Positions 45,158 through 56,467 are shown, counted from the first letter of the stretch. The stretch: 64,000 nucleotides of DNA from Macropodus opercularis (GCA_030770545.1 CM061092.1:20647501-20711500), one strand, 5' to 3'. A program made the numbers and translations. The notes: generated by a model from the letters alone, not told the origin.

Positions 45158-46242
45158 CAAACTGGCTTAAAGACGGAGCACAAATTGAAAATGATGTTCA
45201 CTACATTAACAAGAAGCCATGCCTACCTAGAAGTCTGTTCCATACAGCAGCTGTAATGAGCCATGGGCCATGTCTCAACAGGGATCCCCCCTGTTGAGAC
45301 ATGGCCCATGGCTCATGGCCCATGGTGACAATAATTGACCAGCACTTCTATGCTTATGGATTTAATACTTACTCAAAACATTTTTGTAGATCATGTCTCA
45401 TCTGTTGCAAACATAATCCACAAGGTAATCTCAGACCAAAAAGAGGACAGTTCCCCCGAACTAAATATCCTTTCCGGTTCATACACATGGACTTTATTGA
45501 ACTAACACCAAGCCAGCAATATAAGTATTGCCTCGTTCTCATAGAGCCATTTTCAAAATGGGTTGAAATCGTTCCAAGTAAGACAGCAGATGCTCTTACA
45601 GTAGCAAAAGCCATATGCAAGCAGATAATACCACAACATGGTATTCCAGAAGTAATCTATAGTGACAACGGGACACGTTTTGTGAACGAAGTAGTGTCGC
45701 GAATGGCAGAACATCTAGGAATACGTCTGAAAAATCACTGTTCATACCACCCACAAAGTGCAGGATTGGTGGAAAGAACCAATGGCACCGTGAAAGGCCA
45801 TGGAGCAAACAGGCAGACCATGGCCTGAGTGTTTAGATTTGGTAAAAATGTATATGCGCATTACTCCTACAGATAAAGGATTAACTCCTTTTGAGATTGT
45901 GCATGGGAGATCTTTCGTGTTACCAATGATGACTAATGTTAAAGAAAAGGCAGAAGACACACACACACATTAGCAAACTGGATGTGCAAAATGCTGAAGG
46001 GGAAAGAGGTTGTTAATGCCAATAATCTGCCAGATAATGATCTGTCTCCCCAGGTGACGCTTATACAGCCAGGTGACCAGGTCCTCATCAAAGTGATTAA
46101 ACGGAAGAACTGGTCCAGCCCCCGCTGGGAAGGCCCCTACACAGTCCTGCTGACCACTCCCACAGCGTTGAAGATAGCAGAGAGAGACACGTGGATTCAC
46201 CAGACCCACTGCAAAAAGCTGACACCGCTGACATCTGAGTAG
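45158..46242 (+). pseudogene. pol: ERV-B integrase, broken
   Basis: The N-terminal zinc domain is interrupted by a 28-bp inverted repeat (45256-45316). The catalytic core is open at 45301-45828 with the DFIE, SDNGTRF and LVERTNG blocks supplying D, D and E. A frame change and stop follow near 45828, and the C-terminal GPYTV-containing domain is open at 45982-46242. The catalytic triad is present but the protein is split into at least three pieces. Confidence 0.83.
45256..45316. repeat. Perfect 28-bp inverted repeat in ERV-B integrase
   Basis: The left arm 45256-45283 and right arm 45289-45316 are exact reverse complements around a 5-nt spacer. The arm begins ATGAGCCATGGGCCATGTC. It destroys the integrase frame and looks like a fold-back or template-switch copy of the left arm. 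Confidence 0.93.
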
Positions 46243-46308
46243 GGTGGAAGTCGGCCGGCACCAAAGCCTTTGGCTGCAGAAAAAACCATCTGAACCCTAC
46301 TCCCAGCT

Positions 46309-48032
46309 ATGATGTCGAGGGGTAAGCTGTGTGCAGTGGTAATTGCTGGAACTGTAGCTGTGATAGCTATAGTGACTCTGTTGCTGTGGGAAGATGGTCT
46401 CTTACCGGGGCAGGGATCTCCAGGGAAGGTCATCTTGCATCGTCCGAGCCGAGCCATCAGAGACTGGGACGCATGGGAGGCAGCACGGGACTACCTCAAG
46501 GACAATCCAGATGGTAATCTATGGCTGGCATATACCAACTATACGGCCAAGACAATTACTGAAGGGTCTTGTGTGATCTGTGCCAAGGCGCGACCACAAC
46601 TGTCTATTGTTCCTTTTCCTTATGACACACATTCCTGTTATCAAGAAGCTCGAGACAGGGAGCTGGTGTCAGAGGATTCTTGCAGTATTCGACTAACCGC
46701 TCAAGTCACAGGAACTCCACTAAAGGACTACATCCCTAGAGTCCAGTTTAACAAAAATATTGTGAAGTACCCTGTACAATGAGAGCAGTACTGGGACTAG
46801 CAGGAAAAACATTTACTTTAATGTGTACAACATATCTAGACGCATTTGGACAGTATGTGAATCTATAGATCCCAAGTGGCCTACAGGGGAACCCATACAG
46901 AGAACAACTAGTAAATCTGGGGAGTTCCCGGCCAGTGGGGTTTGTGCAAACTGTACGTTTGAGAGTTTTCACAGGTCAGGAAAGGGACAGCGACTGGGAG
47001 AATTTCCAACCTGCACCACCACATGGAATGTGACGGACAGAACCAAGACATGGGGGAAGCCCATTGGAACGGGTTGGACCGAGCATATCGAGAAACGGAA
47101 CAACCTCACCTACTACAACGTTGCAGGTATACCAAGGGCACCTCCATACCAGGGATTTCGACCGACTGGCATGGGAGATTGCCGACGTGTGGTGGATGTG
47201 CGGAGGAGCTCCCAGACAGACTTTACCGACAGACTGGACTGGCACCTGCACGCAAGTAATGTTTCTCACAAGTGACATACACGTAGGAAGAGAACAACAA
47301 ACAGACAGGAGTCGGCGTAACATTGATATCAGAGCTCAAATGAGTTTGAGCACCGTCTACCTGGACTCTATTGGGCAACCACGAGGTATTCCACATGAGT
47401 TTAAAGCACGGGATGAAGTTAAAGGAGGCTTCACATTAGCTATTCCATTTATGGGCCCCATAGCTGAAGTAGCTAAGAACACTGAATGGATTAATTACAT
47501 TTATTACAATCAGCAGAGATTTGTCAACATTACTCACAATGGGATGAGAGGACTGGCTGAACAACTGGCACCTACCTCTCTAATGGCATGGCAGACCCGT
47601 ATGGGAGTTGACATGTTGTTAGCAGAGAAAGGAGGACTGTGTGTTATGTTCGGTGATGAATGTTGTACTTTTATTCCAAACAACACAGCTCCAGGCGGTT
47701 CAGTCAGCATCGCTCTAAAGAACCTGAAAAGTCTGAAGGAAGAATTGGCACGAAACTCTGGAGTTGAAAATCCATGGGGGAAGAGGTTTGATTCAATGTT
47801 TGGGCAATGGAAGTCTACTATTGTGACTTTCCTTACTGCAATAGGGATAGTATTGCTTCTATTTCTGTTCTCGGCCTGTTGTGTTATACCCTGTGTCCGT
47901 AGCCTCATTGTGAAGAGTGCTGAAACGGCAGTGTCACAGCAGTTCACAATCCAACAACTGGAACTGGAGAAAGAGATCTACGAGGATGACGAGCGGGAAG
48001 AGTGTATCTCCCTAATCGACATAGCAGAATAA
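46309..48032 (+). pseudogene. env: ERV-B envelope, SU frameshifted
   Basis: SU starts at 46309 with a hydrophobic leader and has a CXXC motif (CVIC, near 46570). The frame ends at 46782. Further SU sequence lies in other frames (46823-47275 and the start of 47064-48032). TM is essentially complete in the last frame, with the segment before a CX6CC (near 47640-47666), a membrane anchor at about 47815-47890 and an acidic tail. The layout matches ERV-A Env. At least two frame changes in SU make it a pseudogene. Confidence 0.85.
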
Positions 48033-48184
48033 TCAATGCCTGATGTATGATGCATGTTCCGAAAATGAGAGATCAAGTGGAATGTGTCTGATGATGATTC
48101 GTGCAGATTGTGTTTGCTATTCATGTATATAATGTTAAAGTTTTTTTCTTGCCCAGGGTACACAGGAGGACAGACAGGAGGGAT
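48033..48184 (+). other. ERV-B 3' untranslated region and polypurine tract
   Basis: About 150 bp between env stop and 3' LTR. The purine-rich ACAGGAGGGAT directly before 48185 is the likely plus-strand primer. Nothing else is seen. Confidence 0.6.
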
Positions 48185-48744
48185 TGTTAGAGGATATGGA
48201 GCATAAGCATTGTCCTCTCTGTGTTTGGTCCTGTCTGTGTCTCTGTGACCTGCAACCTTTTCTTGCTTTTACTTTTATAAACATGCAACGATTTCTAGTA
48301 TTAGAGGAGAGTGGTTTTACCACCTATGTCAGGAGGAGGTTTTGCAGACCACATTTATTGCTTAACGGCTCCATAGGTATCTGACACCACATGGAGCTGT
48401 CCACTATCTTGCTATGCCTGCATGCATCTTTTACGACTTGTAGTGTTTGGGAAAGGGGGTCTCAACCGCCTGCATCAAAGGAGGAAGCTTCACAACCTAT
48501 GTATATGTTATCTACCATATATGGACTTTATTGCACCAGATGTAGAAGGAGTGACTTTCATACTGATCTCAATAAAAGACCTGTGTGCGAGAGAGGAGTT
48601 TGGAGTTCTCCAGCTGGCCACTAAGTTGTTGTGTTCAGAGAGGCTCCCCTCGTGCACGAGTAAAAGAAGCTGAGATTCTCGAGTTTGTCTTCATGTGTCA
48701 GGTGTCTCTGCGATTGTTTAAGTGTTGGCAGGTTAGACCCAACA
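48185..48744 (+). repeat. ERV-B 3' LTR
   Basis: 560 bp, TGTTAG...CCAACA. TATAAA at 48276-48281 and AATAAA at 48571-48576. It differs from the 5' LTR at several bases in the first 120 bp and by an indel region before the poly(A) signal. Confidence 0.9.
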
Positions 48745-48749
48745 CTTAC

Positions 48750-50572
48750 CCTCCCGACCCTGACCTCCCATTCGTGGTAGAGGTGGACGCCTCCGTCTGC
48801 GGGGTAGGAGCTGTCCTCTCTCAGAGGTCGAGACTAGAGTCTAGGCTCCATCCGTGCGCTTTCTTCTCTCGAAAACTGTCGGACTCTGAGAGAAATTACG
48901 AGGTGGGGAACAGGGGACTGTTAGCAGTTAAGCTCGCCCTTGCAGAATGGCGGCATTGGCTTGAGGGCGCCAAGCACCAGTTTACAGTGCTCACAGACCA
49001 CAAGAACCTGGAATACCTCAGATCAGCAAAGAGTCTGAATTCAAGGCAGGCCAGGTGGGCCATTTTTTTCGAGCGTTTCTCCTTTTCCCTTTCTTTTCGC
49101 CCAGGGTCCGAGAACAACAAGGCGGATGCACTTTCAAGGCTATTCTCCACCACGGGCGATACGGACCATGGGAAGTTTATCCTTCCCACCTCAGTTCGTC
49201 TAGGCGCGGCTCGGCTAGCCTTGGAGGAGGAGGTCCGACTGGCATCACTGAACCATCCTATCCCAGACGCCTGTCCCGAACATTGTCTCTTCCGCTCCAA
49301 GGTACTGCAACTCTGTCATAACTCTCGTCTCTCCGTTCATCCAGGTTTTTCCCATACTCTGCACATTCTGTCCCAGAGGTTCTGGTGGCCCTCTATCCGA
49401 CTTGACACCAAGGATTACATCTCTGCATGCGACTCCTGTGCTAGGGTCAAAACGTCCAATCAACCTCCTGCCGGACTTCTCCGCCCCCTTCCAATCCCAC
49501 GGAGGCCATGGTCACACATTGCAATGGAGTTTGTCACGGGTCTGCCCCCCTCAAAAGGTAAAACTGTCATCCTGTCCATAATAGATCGATTTTCTAAGAT
49601 GGCACACTTCGTAGCCCTGCACAAACTCCCCTCAGCTCCCGAGACAGCTCGCCTCCTGACGGACAACGTGGTCCGCCTCCACGGAATCCCAGAGGACATC
49701 GTCTCCGACCGTGGTCCACAGTTTGCGTCCCGCTTCTGGGCGGAGTCTTGTAAGTCCCTGGGAATTAAGATCAGCCTCTCTTCAGGGTATCATCCACAGA
49801 CCAACGGGCAGACAGAGAGATTAAATCAGGAGCTGGAGGTTAGCCTCCGTCATCTCGCGGCTAACAACTCCACCGCCTGGGCAGAGGAACTAACATGGGC
49901 TGAGTATGCCCATAACTCCCTCGTCTCCTCGGCAACAGGGTTTTTCCCCGTTCTATGTAGTTTACGGCTACCAGCCGCCACTCTTTGAACCACAGTTCAG
50001 GCAGTCCACAGTACCATCAGCAGCAGCCTCTGCTCGCCGATGCCATCTGGCCTGGAGACAGGCACGGCAGGCCCTAATTTCCTCTGTCTCTACCTACGAA
50101 CACCGAGCCAACCTTCATCGACGACCTGCGCCCCACTACACAGTGGGTCAGCGAGTCTGGTTATCCACTCGGGACATCCCCTTAAAGGTACGCTCTCCTA
50201 AATTAGCTCCACGTTTCATAGGTCCGTTCCCATTCTCCAAGATCATCAACCCTGCCGCGGTTCGCCTCCGGCTGCCAGGACCCCTGAGAATCCATCCGAC
50301 ATTTCACGTGTCTCGTATTAAGCCAGTCCAGCTCCAGCGCATTATTCCCTGCCCACCGACCCCCTCCTCCTCCTCGACTTATCGACGGAGCACCTGCGTA
50401 TACTGTGCACCGTATCATCAGCTCCCGCCGGAGAGGTCGGGGGCTTCAATACCTGGTCGACTGGGAGGGCTACGGACCGGAGGAGCGGTCCTGGATCTTG
50501 TCTTGTTTACACCATGTAGCATCTGTGACCCCAACAACCCTGTTGAGTTCGCCTCCACCAACACACTGACTA
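48750..50572 (+). pseudogene. pol: Gypsy pol, second part: RNase H, integrase, chromodomain
   Basis: Resumes the gypsy element after ERV-B and its target duplication. RNase H begins LPFVVEVDASVCGVG. The integrase zinc domain ends in CDSCARVK. In the catalytic core the first Asp is Glu (MEF, 49527-49529), while the second (VSDRGPQF) and the Glu (GQTERLNQ) remain. A frame change occurs near 49940, with the integrase C-terminus in 49906-50370. A chromodomain (LQYLVDWEGYGPEERSW) lies in another frame at about 50397-50505 and ends at TGA 50568-50570. No 3' LTR follows. The domain order identifies a chromovirus of the Ty3/gypsy group. Confidence 0.88.
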
Positions 50573-50996
50573 ATTACATGGGTTTGTTGAGATTTATAAA
50601 ATCTGTTAAAACAAATTGTTCTCTACATGTATGACTTTTCAAATATTCTCATGCACTAAAAGAAGAAATGCATCCATTTGCTAGAGGCATCTCGTTGTAC
50701 AGTGGACTACAAGCCAGGAAAACTCAAGTCAAAGCTACATGTGAGCTTAGCGCCAAACAGATCTAAAAGCACTGAGCAAGAATATTCACAGGAAACCTGA
50801 AGCCTCATGTCTGAGAAAACAAAGTGCAGGGTTGGCTTCCTCACTCAGATCACAGCAAATGTAAGTATAACGAATACAAACCAACAATCTGGCGATGAGC
50901 ACACTACGCTGTGTCAGAGAGAGGGAGAGAGAAGATGGGGTTGAGGAGAGTCACTGCTGAATTTATACAAACCTGAAATGAAACTAAATGATCAGA
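50573..50996. other. Junction of gypsy remnant with host DNA
   Basis: No gene or LTR is seen. It contains one arm (50820-50863) of a perfect 44-bp inverted pair with 56468-56511. It may include the 3' untranslated region of the minus-strand host gene that ends at 50997. Confidence 0.5.
50820..50863. repeat. Inverted repeat arm, 44 bp (partner 56468-56511)
   Basis: Starts CAAAGTGCAGGGTTGGCTTC; the exact reverse complement is at 56468-56511, 5.6 kb away. Confidence 0.9.
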
Positions 50997-51177
50997 TTAG
51001 AGTGTTTGGCACAGATGCCAAGAGGCCTCTGCTACTTCCTTGAGGTGGTGGAGATGTGAAGGTGATGCAGGGGTTGGGAACTGATGCGAGTTCAAGTAGG
51101 AGATGTGCTGCATGACCTCGTCAAAGGCATCAACGTCATCACCCTCGACTGTCGGAGAGGTTGGAGTTGAAGAAAAC
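50997..51177 (-). CDS. Unidentified host gene, last coding exon
   Basis: On the minus strand a pyrimidine-rich CTCTTCTCTCAG acceptor precedes an open exon ending in TAA (50997-50999). The encoded tail is acidic then His/Ser/Pro-rich (VEGDDVDAFDEVMQHISYL is part of it). It needs one leading base, which matches the two bases left over at the end of the exon at 52561-52724. I do not recognise the protein. Confidence 0.45.
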
Positions 51178-52560
51178 CTGAGAGAAGAGAAATAACATTA
51201 CACACAAACCACACGTTTAATACTGATTTCCTCTACTTCAGCATTTTAGTGTTTTATTTTCAGTATTGTCCAACAATCTCAGACTTCAAATAACTTTTAA
51301 AATCGTGCATGATTTTTTTCCACACCTTGACTCGTGAAGACAGGAGAAAGATGGATGAGACTTAGACACATGCAACACCTGCATTAACAGGGTACAAAAA
51401 AATAATGTGTGTGTCCTGCAGGTCGATCCATAAAGATGAGCCTCAACTCTGCAGCCAGGTCAGAGTTTTGTGCTCATCGTGTGTCTACTTCTGTTCTGCT
51501 TGTGTATCCATAACGGTCCTGCTGCTGAGTGAATACAATCTATAGATGGAGGATGACAACACTAATCAGCAAAACCCACGACATCTCATTCATTCTGCAT
51601 CGTGTTGCAAACTGAAGAATGAATCTTTCAGCATCTAGAATGTTTCAGAATCATTGCAGCCAAAGTGGTGTGAGGAGGCTGTTAGCATGGAGGCACTGTG
51701 GACACATGGACATTACTGAGGGGTAGAGTAAGCAGAGCAACCTGAGGTGAACTCACAGACTGTCTCAGTGTCATCGTCAAGTCCAGAGTTTTCTGAAAAG
51801 GACAAGAAGGAAGGTTGAGGATCTGCAGGAGAGACTCAGGTGCTGCTCACAAGGCCACACTGCAAGAGGCACCGACCAACAACAACACTGCACTTTGTAT
51901 TCTACAGAAGAGAGAACAGATCATAAGGTGACAGCAGAGAATCTGTTTAGTAATGAACAACATTCTCCCTAAACTTTGCTGAAACTCTGCTGACTGTTGG
52001 AGTCTGGGGCTCGAAGGCCGTCCCGTCCACAAACAGAGACACACTCAGCACATCATGACTGATGGTTGGAGGAGTCACAGGAGTTGAGAGTTCACGCCTA
52101 CTCACTGCCCTCAGTCCTTAGACCACAGAATGAGTCTGTTCTTTACAGGAGTGAAGGGAAGTGGCAGGATAAATGTGTGGTCTCTGGCCAACTTTCCTCA
52201 GCCTGAAGAAGCTTCTTGGATAGATTCAGAAACGTGTCTACTCTAAACGAAGTCCAGCTGACTCAACTTTGACGCAGCTTCACCTGGATGACTGAAGATG
52301 TAGTTCTCACTGAAGACAGGGAGGACAAAGCTGATTTCCAGGAGTCGGTGCTCAGTGTTCAGCTGAAGTCAAGCTGTGTGTCTTCAGGGATCTCTCAGCT
52401 CGTCTCTGAGCGTCTGGAAGCTCCTCTGGTCCACGATCAGACGACAGCAGCACTGGCCTTAAAGACACGCCGTCAGGTAAAAGGCCTCATTCTGTTCTAT
52501 TCCATTTATATTCTGTCTCTTCTGCTTCACTCAGTCTAGACACATCTGAGTTCTCTGTAC
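51178..52560 (-). other. Probable intron of the unidentified host gene
   Basis: No convincing exon. A 36-bp interval (51757-51792) has a good acceptor and GTGAGT donor but brings a stop into the phase required by its neighbours. 52380-52480 has short open frames on the minus strand. No known repeat is recognised. Confidence 0.35.
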
Positions 52561-52724
52561 CTGCTGTGGTCCCAGATCCAGGTCACGCCCTGCGACAGGT
52601 AGCTCCTGCAGGTTCTGATCATCTGGTTGGTGACCTTGGGCAGCACAGAGGTCGTCCTCGGACGAGACGGTGGTATCATCCCGATGCTGCTCATCAGGGC
52701 GGGAACGTGCTTCATCATGCTGGT
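52561..52724 (-). CDS. Unidentified host gene, internal exon
   Basis: The minus strand has a CTGTGACAG acceptor, a 164-bp open exon and a CAG-GTACAG donor. The likely frame includes TSMMKHVPALMSSIG and YLSQGVTWIWDHS, and a second frame is also open, so the phase is not certain. Met/Leu/Ile spacing suggests a helical, perhaps HEAT-like protein, but I cannot name it. Confidence 0.45.
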
Positions 52725-53081
52725 CTGTCACAGAGGAGGGAAGGTCAGAGAGTCACCAACAGCCTCTGTTCACCTAAAACCAGTTTTCTGTGTCAGACGT
52801 AAACAGGGCGAGGACTCGCATGGATTCTGACTGTTCTGTTCGATTACAAGCAACAGGTTTTGTCACTGGTTTGAGTCCAGAGACATTTTAAAACTCTGTA
52901 TTTACCAAGTGTATTTCTCCAGTGGTCTGACGAACTTATCCAGGGTGTAAAGATACTTACACAACAGTGATGTCTCTGTCCTAAAACGATCCAGCGGCCA
53001 GTTGGTGGAAACATGTAACATGTAGGTGGTGTGAAGGAAAGTCCTCTTCCATCTTAACTTACATTTGGAGTGGATTCAAAC
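52725..53081 (-). other. Probable intron
   Basis: About 360 bp between two candidate exons of the minus-strand gene. No gene, repeat or other feature is seen. Confidence 0.3.
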
Positions 53082-53189
53082 CTGACCAGTTCTCTCCAGT
53101 TTGCTGGACTCTGGACTTCACCACCTCCCTGAGCAGAGTCCATTTCACATCAGGGCGCTTCACTGCCTCCTGAATAACGCCCAGGACAG
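53082..53189 (-). CDS. Unidentified host gene, internal exon
   Basis: Open on the minus strand (VLGVIQEAVKRPDVKWTLL is part of it). The donor is CAG-GTTTGA and the acceptor CTAAAG, which lacks a strong pyrimidine tract, so the 5' boundary is uncertain. Its two leading bases match the single leftover base of the exon at 53444-53607. Confidence 0.45.
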
Positions 53190-53443
53190 CTTTAGGGTTT
53201 GATTTCCAGATAAACAGACACCACAAGGGTGATCGTGCATCACTTCCAATGCTCCAACTCCACTGATGGGCCAACATTATCGGCCTTCTCCCTTCACCAG
53301 CTATGGATGGTCAAAGTGGGATCATCCAGTGACATCCATCTCAAGATGTAAACCAAACATCGACAGGGTCCTCCAACATGCAACTAGACTTAAACTAAAT
53401 GCTGCAGCAACTGATCCTGGGACAGTGTGGTTGTCCATTCTAC

Positions 53444-53607
53444 CTGCAGAGGTGTAGCTCAGCTGACTGATGACATCAGGGAGGTCCACCTGCAGCAGCT
53501 GCCACTTTCTCTCCATGTTGCCTCAGATGACTGATGAGCTGGTCCACTGAGGACAGGAAGGACTGGACGTACGGACTGGACGCGTCCTCCTGTGGAGGAC
53601 CCCACGT
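53444..53607 (-). pseudogene. Unidentified host gene, internal exon with frame break
   Basis: Good acceptor (TATTCTCTGTCCAG) and donor (CAG-GTAGAA) on the minus strand. All three frames stop inside the 164 bp. The first half reads plausibly in phase 0 (WGPPQEDASSPYVQSFL), in agreement with the upstream exon. The second half reads plausibly in another frame (LLQVDLPDVISQL), in agreement with the downstream exon. A one-base indel near the middle (about 53510-53520) would explain this, either as a pseudogene mutation or an assembly error. Confidence 0.45.
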
Positions 53608-54100
53608 CTGGACAGAGAATAAAGGCAGAGCTAACAAACAGCCACATCAGCTCCGTCAGCTCACAAGCAAATGCAGCAGAGACTAATCTAAAAAAACTAG
53701 TCTGACCAACTCACATGATCTGAATTCACTCACCTGATAACATGCAGCAGGTCATCTCACAGTTAGTTCACTGTCTGTGTTTTCTGATAAGGAGAACATA
53801 ACAAATGCAGTTTCATATTAAATCAGTTTATCTGGCAGTGAGTGAACCTCTGCACCTGTCACACATGTTTCTAGTGAGGCCAAGAAAGCAAAGCTGCTAA
53901 ATAGCCAGTAGGACCAAACTATCAGCTTCCACATCATGGGGGTATTTTGACTTTGACTGGGTTAACAACAACATACATATATTCATTTATATTTTCATAA
54001 TATTAATATATTAGTTTTGCTTCTCATTGTGTGCGAGGTTTCTCTTTTTGCTTCTAACATGTCTGGTAGTGGGTCACACAGGGCAGATGGTGGTTTGTAC
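53608..54100 (-). other. Probable intron
   Basis: AT-rich sequence between candidate exons, with no coding or repeat signal recognised. Confidence 0.3.
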
Positions 54101-54183
54101 CTGCTGAGACCTGAGTTCCGGTAACATGGCCTGATCCATCAGCATCTCCAGGCTGCACAGGACGCACTGCTGAGGTTCACCTC
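54101..54183 (-). CDS. Unidentified host gene, internal exon
   Basis: Minus strand: GTTTACAG acceptor, 83-bp open exon (GEPQQCVLCSLEMLMDQAML is part) and CAG-GTACAA donor. Two leading bases complete the codon left by the exon at 54652-54741, and it ends in phase 0 as the next exon requires. Confidence 0.5.
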
Positions 54184-54651
54184 CTGTAAACACAGTGAGC
54201 AAACAGGTTCAGTTCTGCATTATCTCCTATAAAGTTCACATTTTCTGACAGCTTCCATCAAGGTTGAGGTTCTGACCTGCTGTATGTTAGTAAAGATGAG
54301 GCTTTAACACCTGAACCTGTCCTAAACAGAGTCCAGACGCGTTTCTCCAAAATGAGCCTGATTCCACCTCAGAATCACTGCCCAGACAAAAATACTACAA
54401 ATCAAAAGCAGGTGTGAGTTGAGAGGATCTAGGTCGACCTGAAGACCTGCTACAGATGGAAGAGTTGTTCTGCTCAACCTGTTTCCACCTCCGTCTCTTC
54501 TTAGACTTTCCTGTAGAGGTAGTGTTTGACCTGGGCATTAAACCTACCACTCAGGTGATAATGAGCTAAACAAAGCAGAAGTCGCCAAAATAAAAGGCTG
54601 CTCCGTCTCCTGTTTAATGTGACTGAACTGTGCCAGAAACGGTGGAATCAC
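54184..54651 (-). other. Probable intron
   Basis: No gene, repeat or promoter signal recognised between two phase-compatible exons. Confidence 0.3.
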
Positions 54652-54741
54652 CTTTGACGTCCCTATAGTGAGGAAGAGTTTCTTCTGTGTCACTGCTGAG
54701 GCTGTGAGGTCCACGTACGATGAATAACTGGAGGAAAGACT
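54652..54741 (-). CDS. Unidentified host gene, internal exon
   Basis: Minus strand: TTTCTCCACAG acceptor, 90-bp open exon (FLQLFIVRGPHSLSSDTEET is part) and AAAG-GTGATT donor. It leaves one base that is completed by the next exon. Confidence 0.5.
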
Positions 54742-54981
54742 CTGTGGAGAAAGCTGTTAATAAACAGAGACGAGTGATGGGAAAAGGATCAAATACGCAG
54801 ATAAATATGTACGTTACACTCATATTTAGAGGTTTTATACAAGTCACCTTGTTCACATGCTGACAGAAGAAAATCTACTTCCTGGATCCATTTGCAGCAA
54901 AGAATTCATCAGTGACACTGAACTGGAAGAACGACTCATTCAGGGAACATCAGTTGTGTGAGGTTCTAGTTGTGATGCTAC

Positions 54982-55036
54982 CTGTTCAGCAGAGATGGGG
55001 GCGTCCTCCACCTCCTGCTCCCCAGGGTCACAGCGT
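54982..55036 (-). CDS. Unidentified host gene, possible upstream exon
   Basis: Minus strand: GTGTGCAG acceptor, 55 bp, ACAG-GTAGCA donor. The acidic reading (GEQEVEDAPISAEQ) is open, but its phase does not match the next exon, so this is weaker than the others. Confidence 0.25.
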
Positions 55037-55499
55037 CTGCACACGACTAACAGACGTCTGTCACGACCAACTGAGGTCTATGAACTATGAACATTCAACA
55101 TCTGAATTAATAATTGGGTTTCAGTATAGTTTATAATGGTATATTATGCACCTGTCTTCTCCTCAGTGGCTGCTTTAACGTGTTTAAATGTCCCAAAGTC
55201 ATTGTTTCCAGCTCTGAGTGGTTTTCTAACACCTCCTGCAATTGAAGCTCATGTTTTCTTGGGTTCGTCTTTTAGTCGCTGCCAGTTCCATCTTGTATCC
55301 AGTTGCAGCCTGACACCGACTGTGTTTGTAACACACTGCAGCATTAAACTTTCACATCACGGTCGTGTTTTGTTTCACCGTGACAGGTCCAGTCTGTGAC
55401 TCTGTCTATATATATATATAAGCAACGTTAGCAAAAGAAAAAGGTGCAGGTTAACATGCATTTTTTTCCTATTTGTCCGTCAAGTCAAACCAAAGCCGT

Positions 55500-55620
55500 T
55501 TGTGGAGTTGCCTCATTCAGCGAGAGAGTCCTTCTATCAGGAAACGTGTCCAAGCTGTGTTTACCTGAATAAAGGCCGATCAGCGACGCGTATCCTCCTG
55601 AAGTCGGTGAACTATGGTTC
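55500..55620 (-). other. Candidate noncoding first exon or promoter copy, minus strand
   Basis: On the minus strand GGCCTTTATTCAG-GTAAAC is a good donor, with the exon ending at 55565. The surrounding 100 bp is a diverged inverted copy of 58215-58310, where the same donor occurs on the plus strand. It may be the start region of the minus-strand gene; no start codon is identified. Confidence 0.35.
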
Positions 55621-56467
55621 CCAAGGTGCATTTCGTCCAATAAACGTCAGGGCAGATGGAAGATAAATGTAAAGGTGACAATTAAATGTTATGGTGATGT
55701 TGGCGAAAATGTATTCAATTTATCTTAGCCACAAATTATAAAATGTATTACGGCAACGGAGAGTGAGGATTATGGGAAATGTAGTAAGCAGCTTTGTCAG
55801 CGCAACACATTGCGACATAAGAGACAAAAGGTAAAACGTGAACATTGAGTCACTGTTATTTGTTCCGCGTTGGAAAATATTTGTTAATTTCATAGAATGA
55901 AACTGGTCCTTTTGTTTTTACAGGCTATGTTTCATAATAATCATATGCACATTACTTCCTGTCTGACTGACAGATATGACAGTGACTGTTGTTGGAAATT
56001 CCAAAGTCTTCATTTAGATGAAACTATGCATTTGTGGTCACAGTGATGATGGACCAACCACAGGCTACGGTTGGTTTATAGAAAGGTGAACTCACGTCCT
56101 CAGGGGCTTTGACATGTTTAAACCTTTACATCATCTGTGAGTGTCATTGAATTTGTTCATAATTATTTTATACAGATATTAACATGTTGTACTGTTGATG
56201 TTTTGAAATGTCTAATAAATATTCAGATGTGTTTTGGGAAAATATATTAGTTACAGCAGAAGAATGACACAGACAAACATTGTCAGTTCTTTCCTCTTCC
56301 ATCATTCTGAGAACTAAATGTCTACATAAACGCAAACACTACTGTGATAACAGCACAACATTTAGTCTTAAAGTTGATCAGCTGGAGCCTCCAACAGTGG
56401 TGTAGGATCTATGGAGCAAAGAGAAAGGAAACGTGTTGAAGTGGATGAACAGCCTCATGAATATGGC

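Larger units (their letters stand above)
39271..48744 (+). mobile_element. ERV-B: older plus-strand endogenous retrovirus nested in gypsy
   Basis: 9474 bp with two 560-bp LTRs and a CTTAC duplication at 39266-39270 and 48745-48749. The order is LTR, leader, gag, pro, 2H-like segment, RT, RNase H, integrase, env, LTR. The LTRs differ by several substitutions and an indel, and pol and env carry frameshifts and a deletion, so it is older than ERV-A. Its shared 2H-like segment and similar Env TM show it is related to ERV-A, but the proteins are clearly diverged. Confidence 0.92.

Noticed and set aside
48585..48744. Start of the long plus-strand frame 48585-49988 as a real N-terminus.
   Set aside because: The first 160 bases are ERV-B LTR; true gypsy coding sequence resumes only at 48750.
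51757..51792. 36-bp candidate exon with good acceptor and GTGAGT donor.
   Set aside because: In the phase required by the flanking exons it introduces a stop, and the flanking exons fit each other without it.
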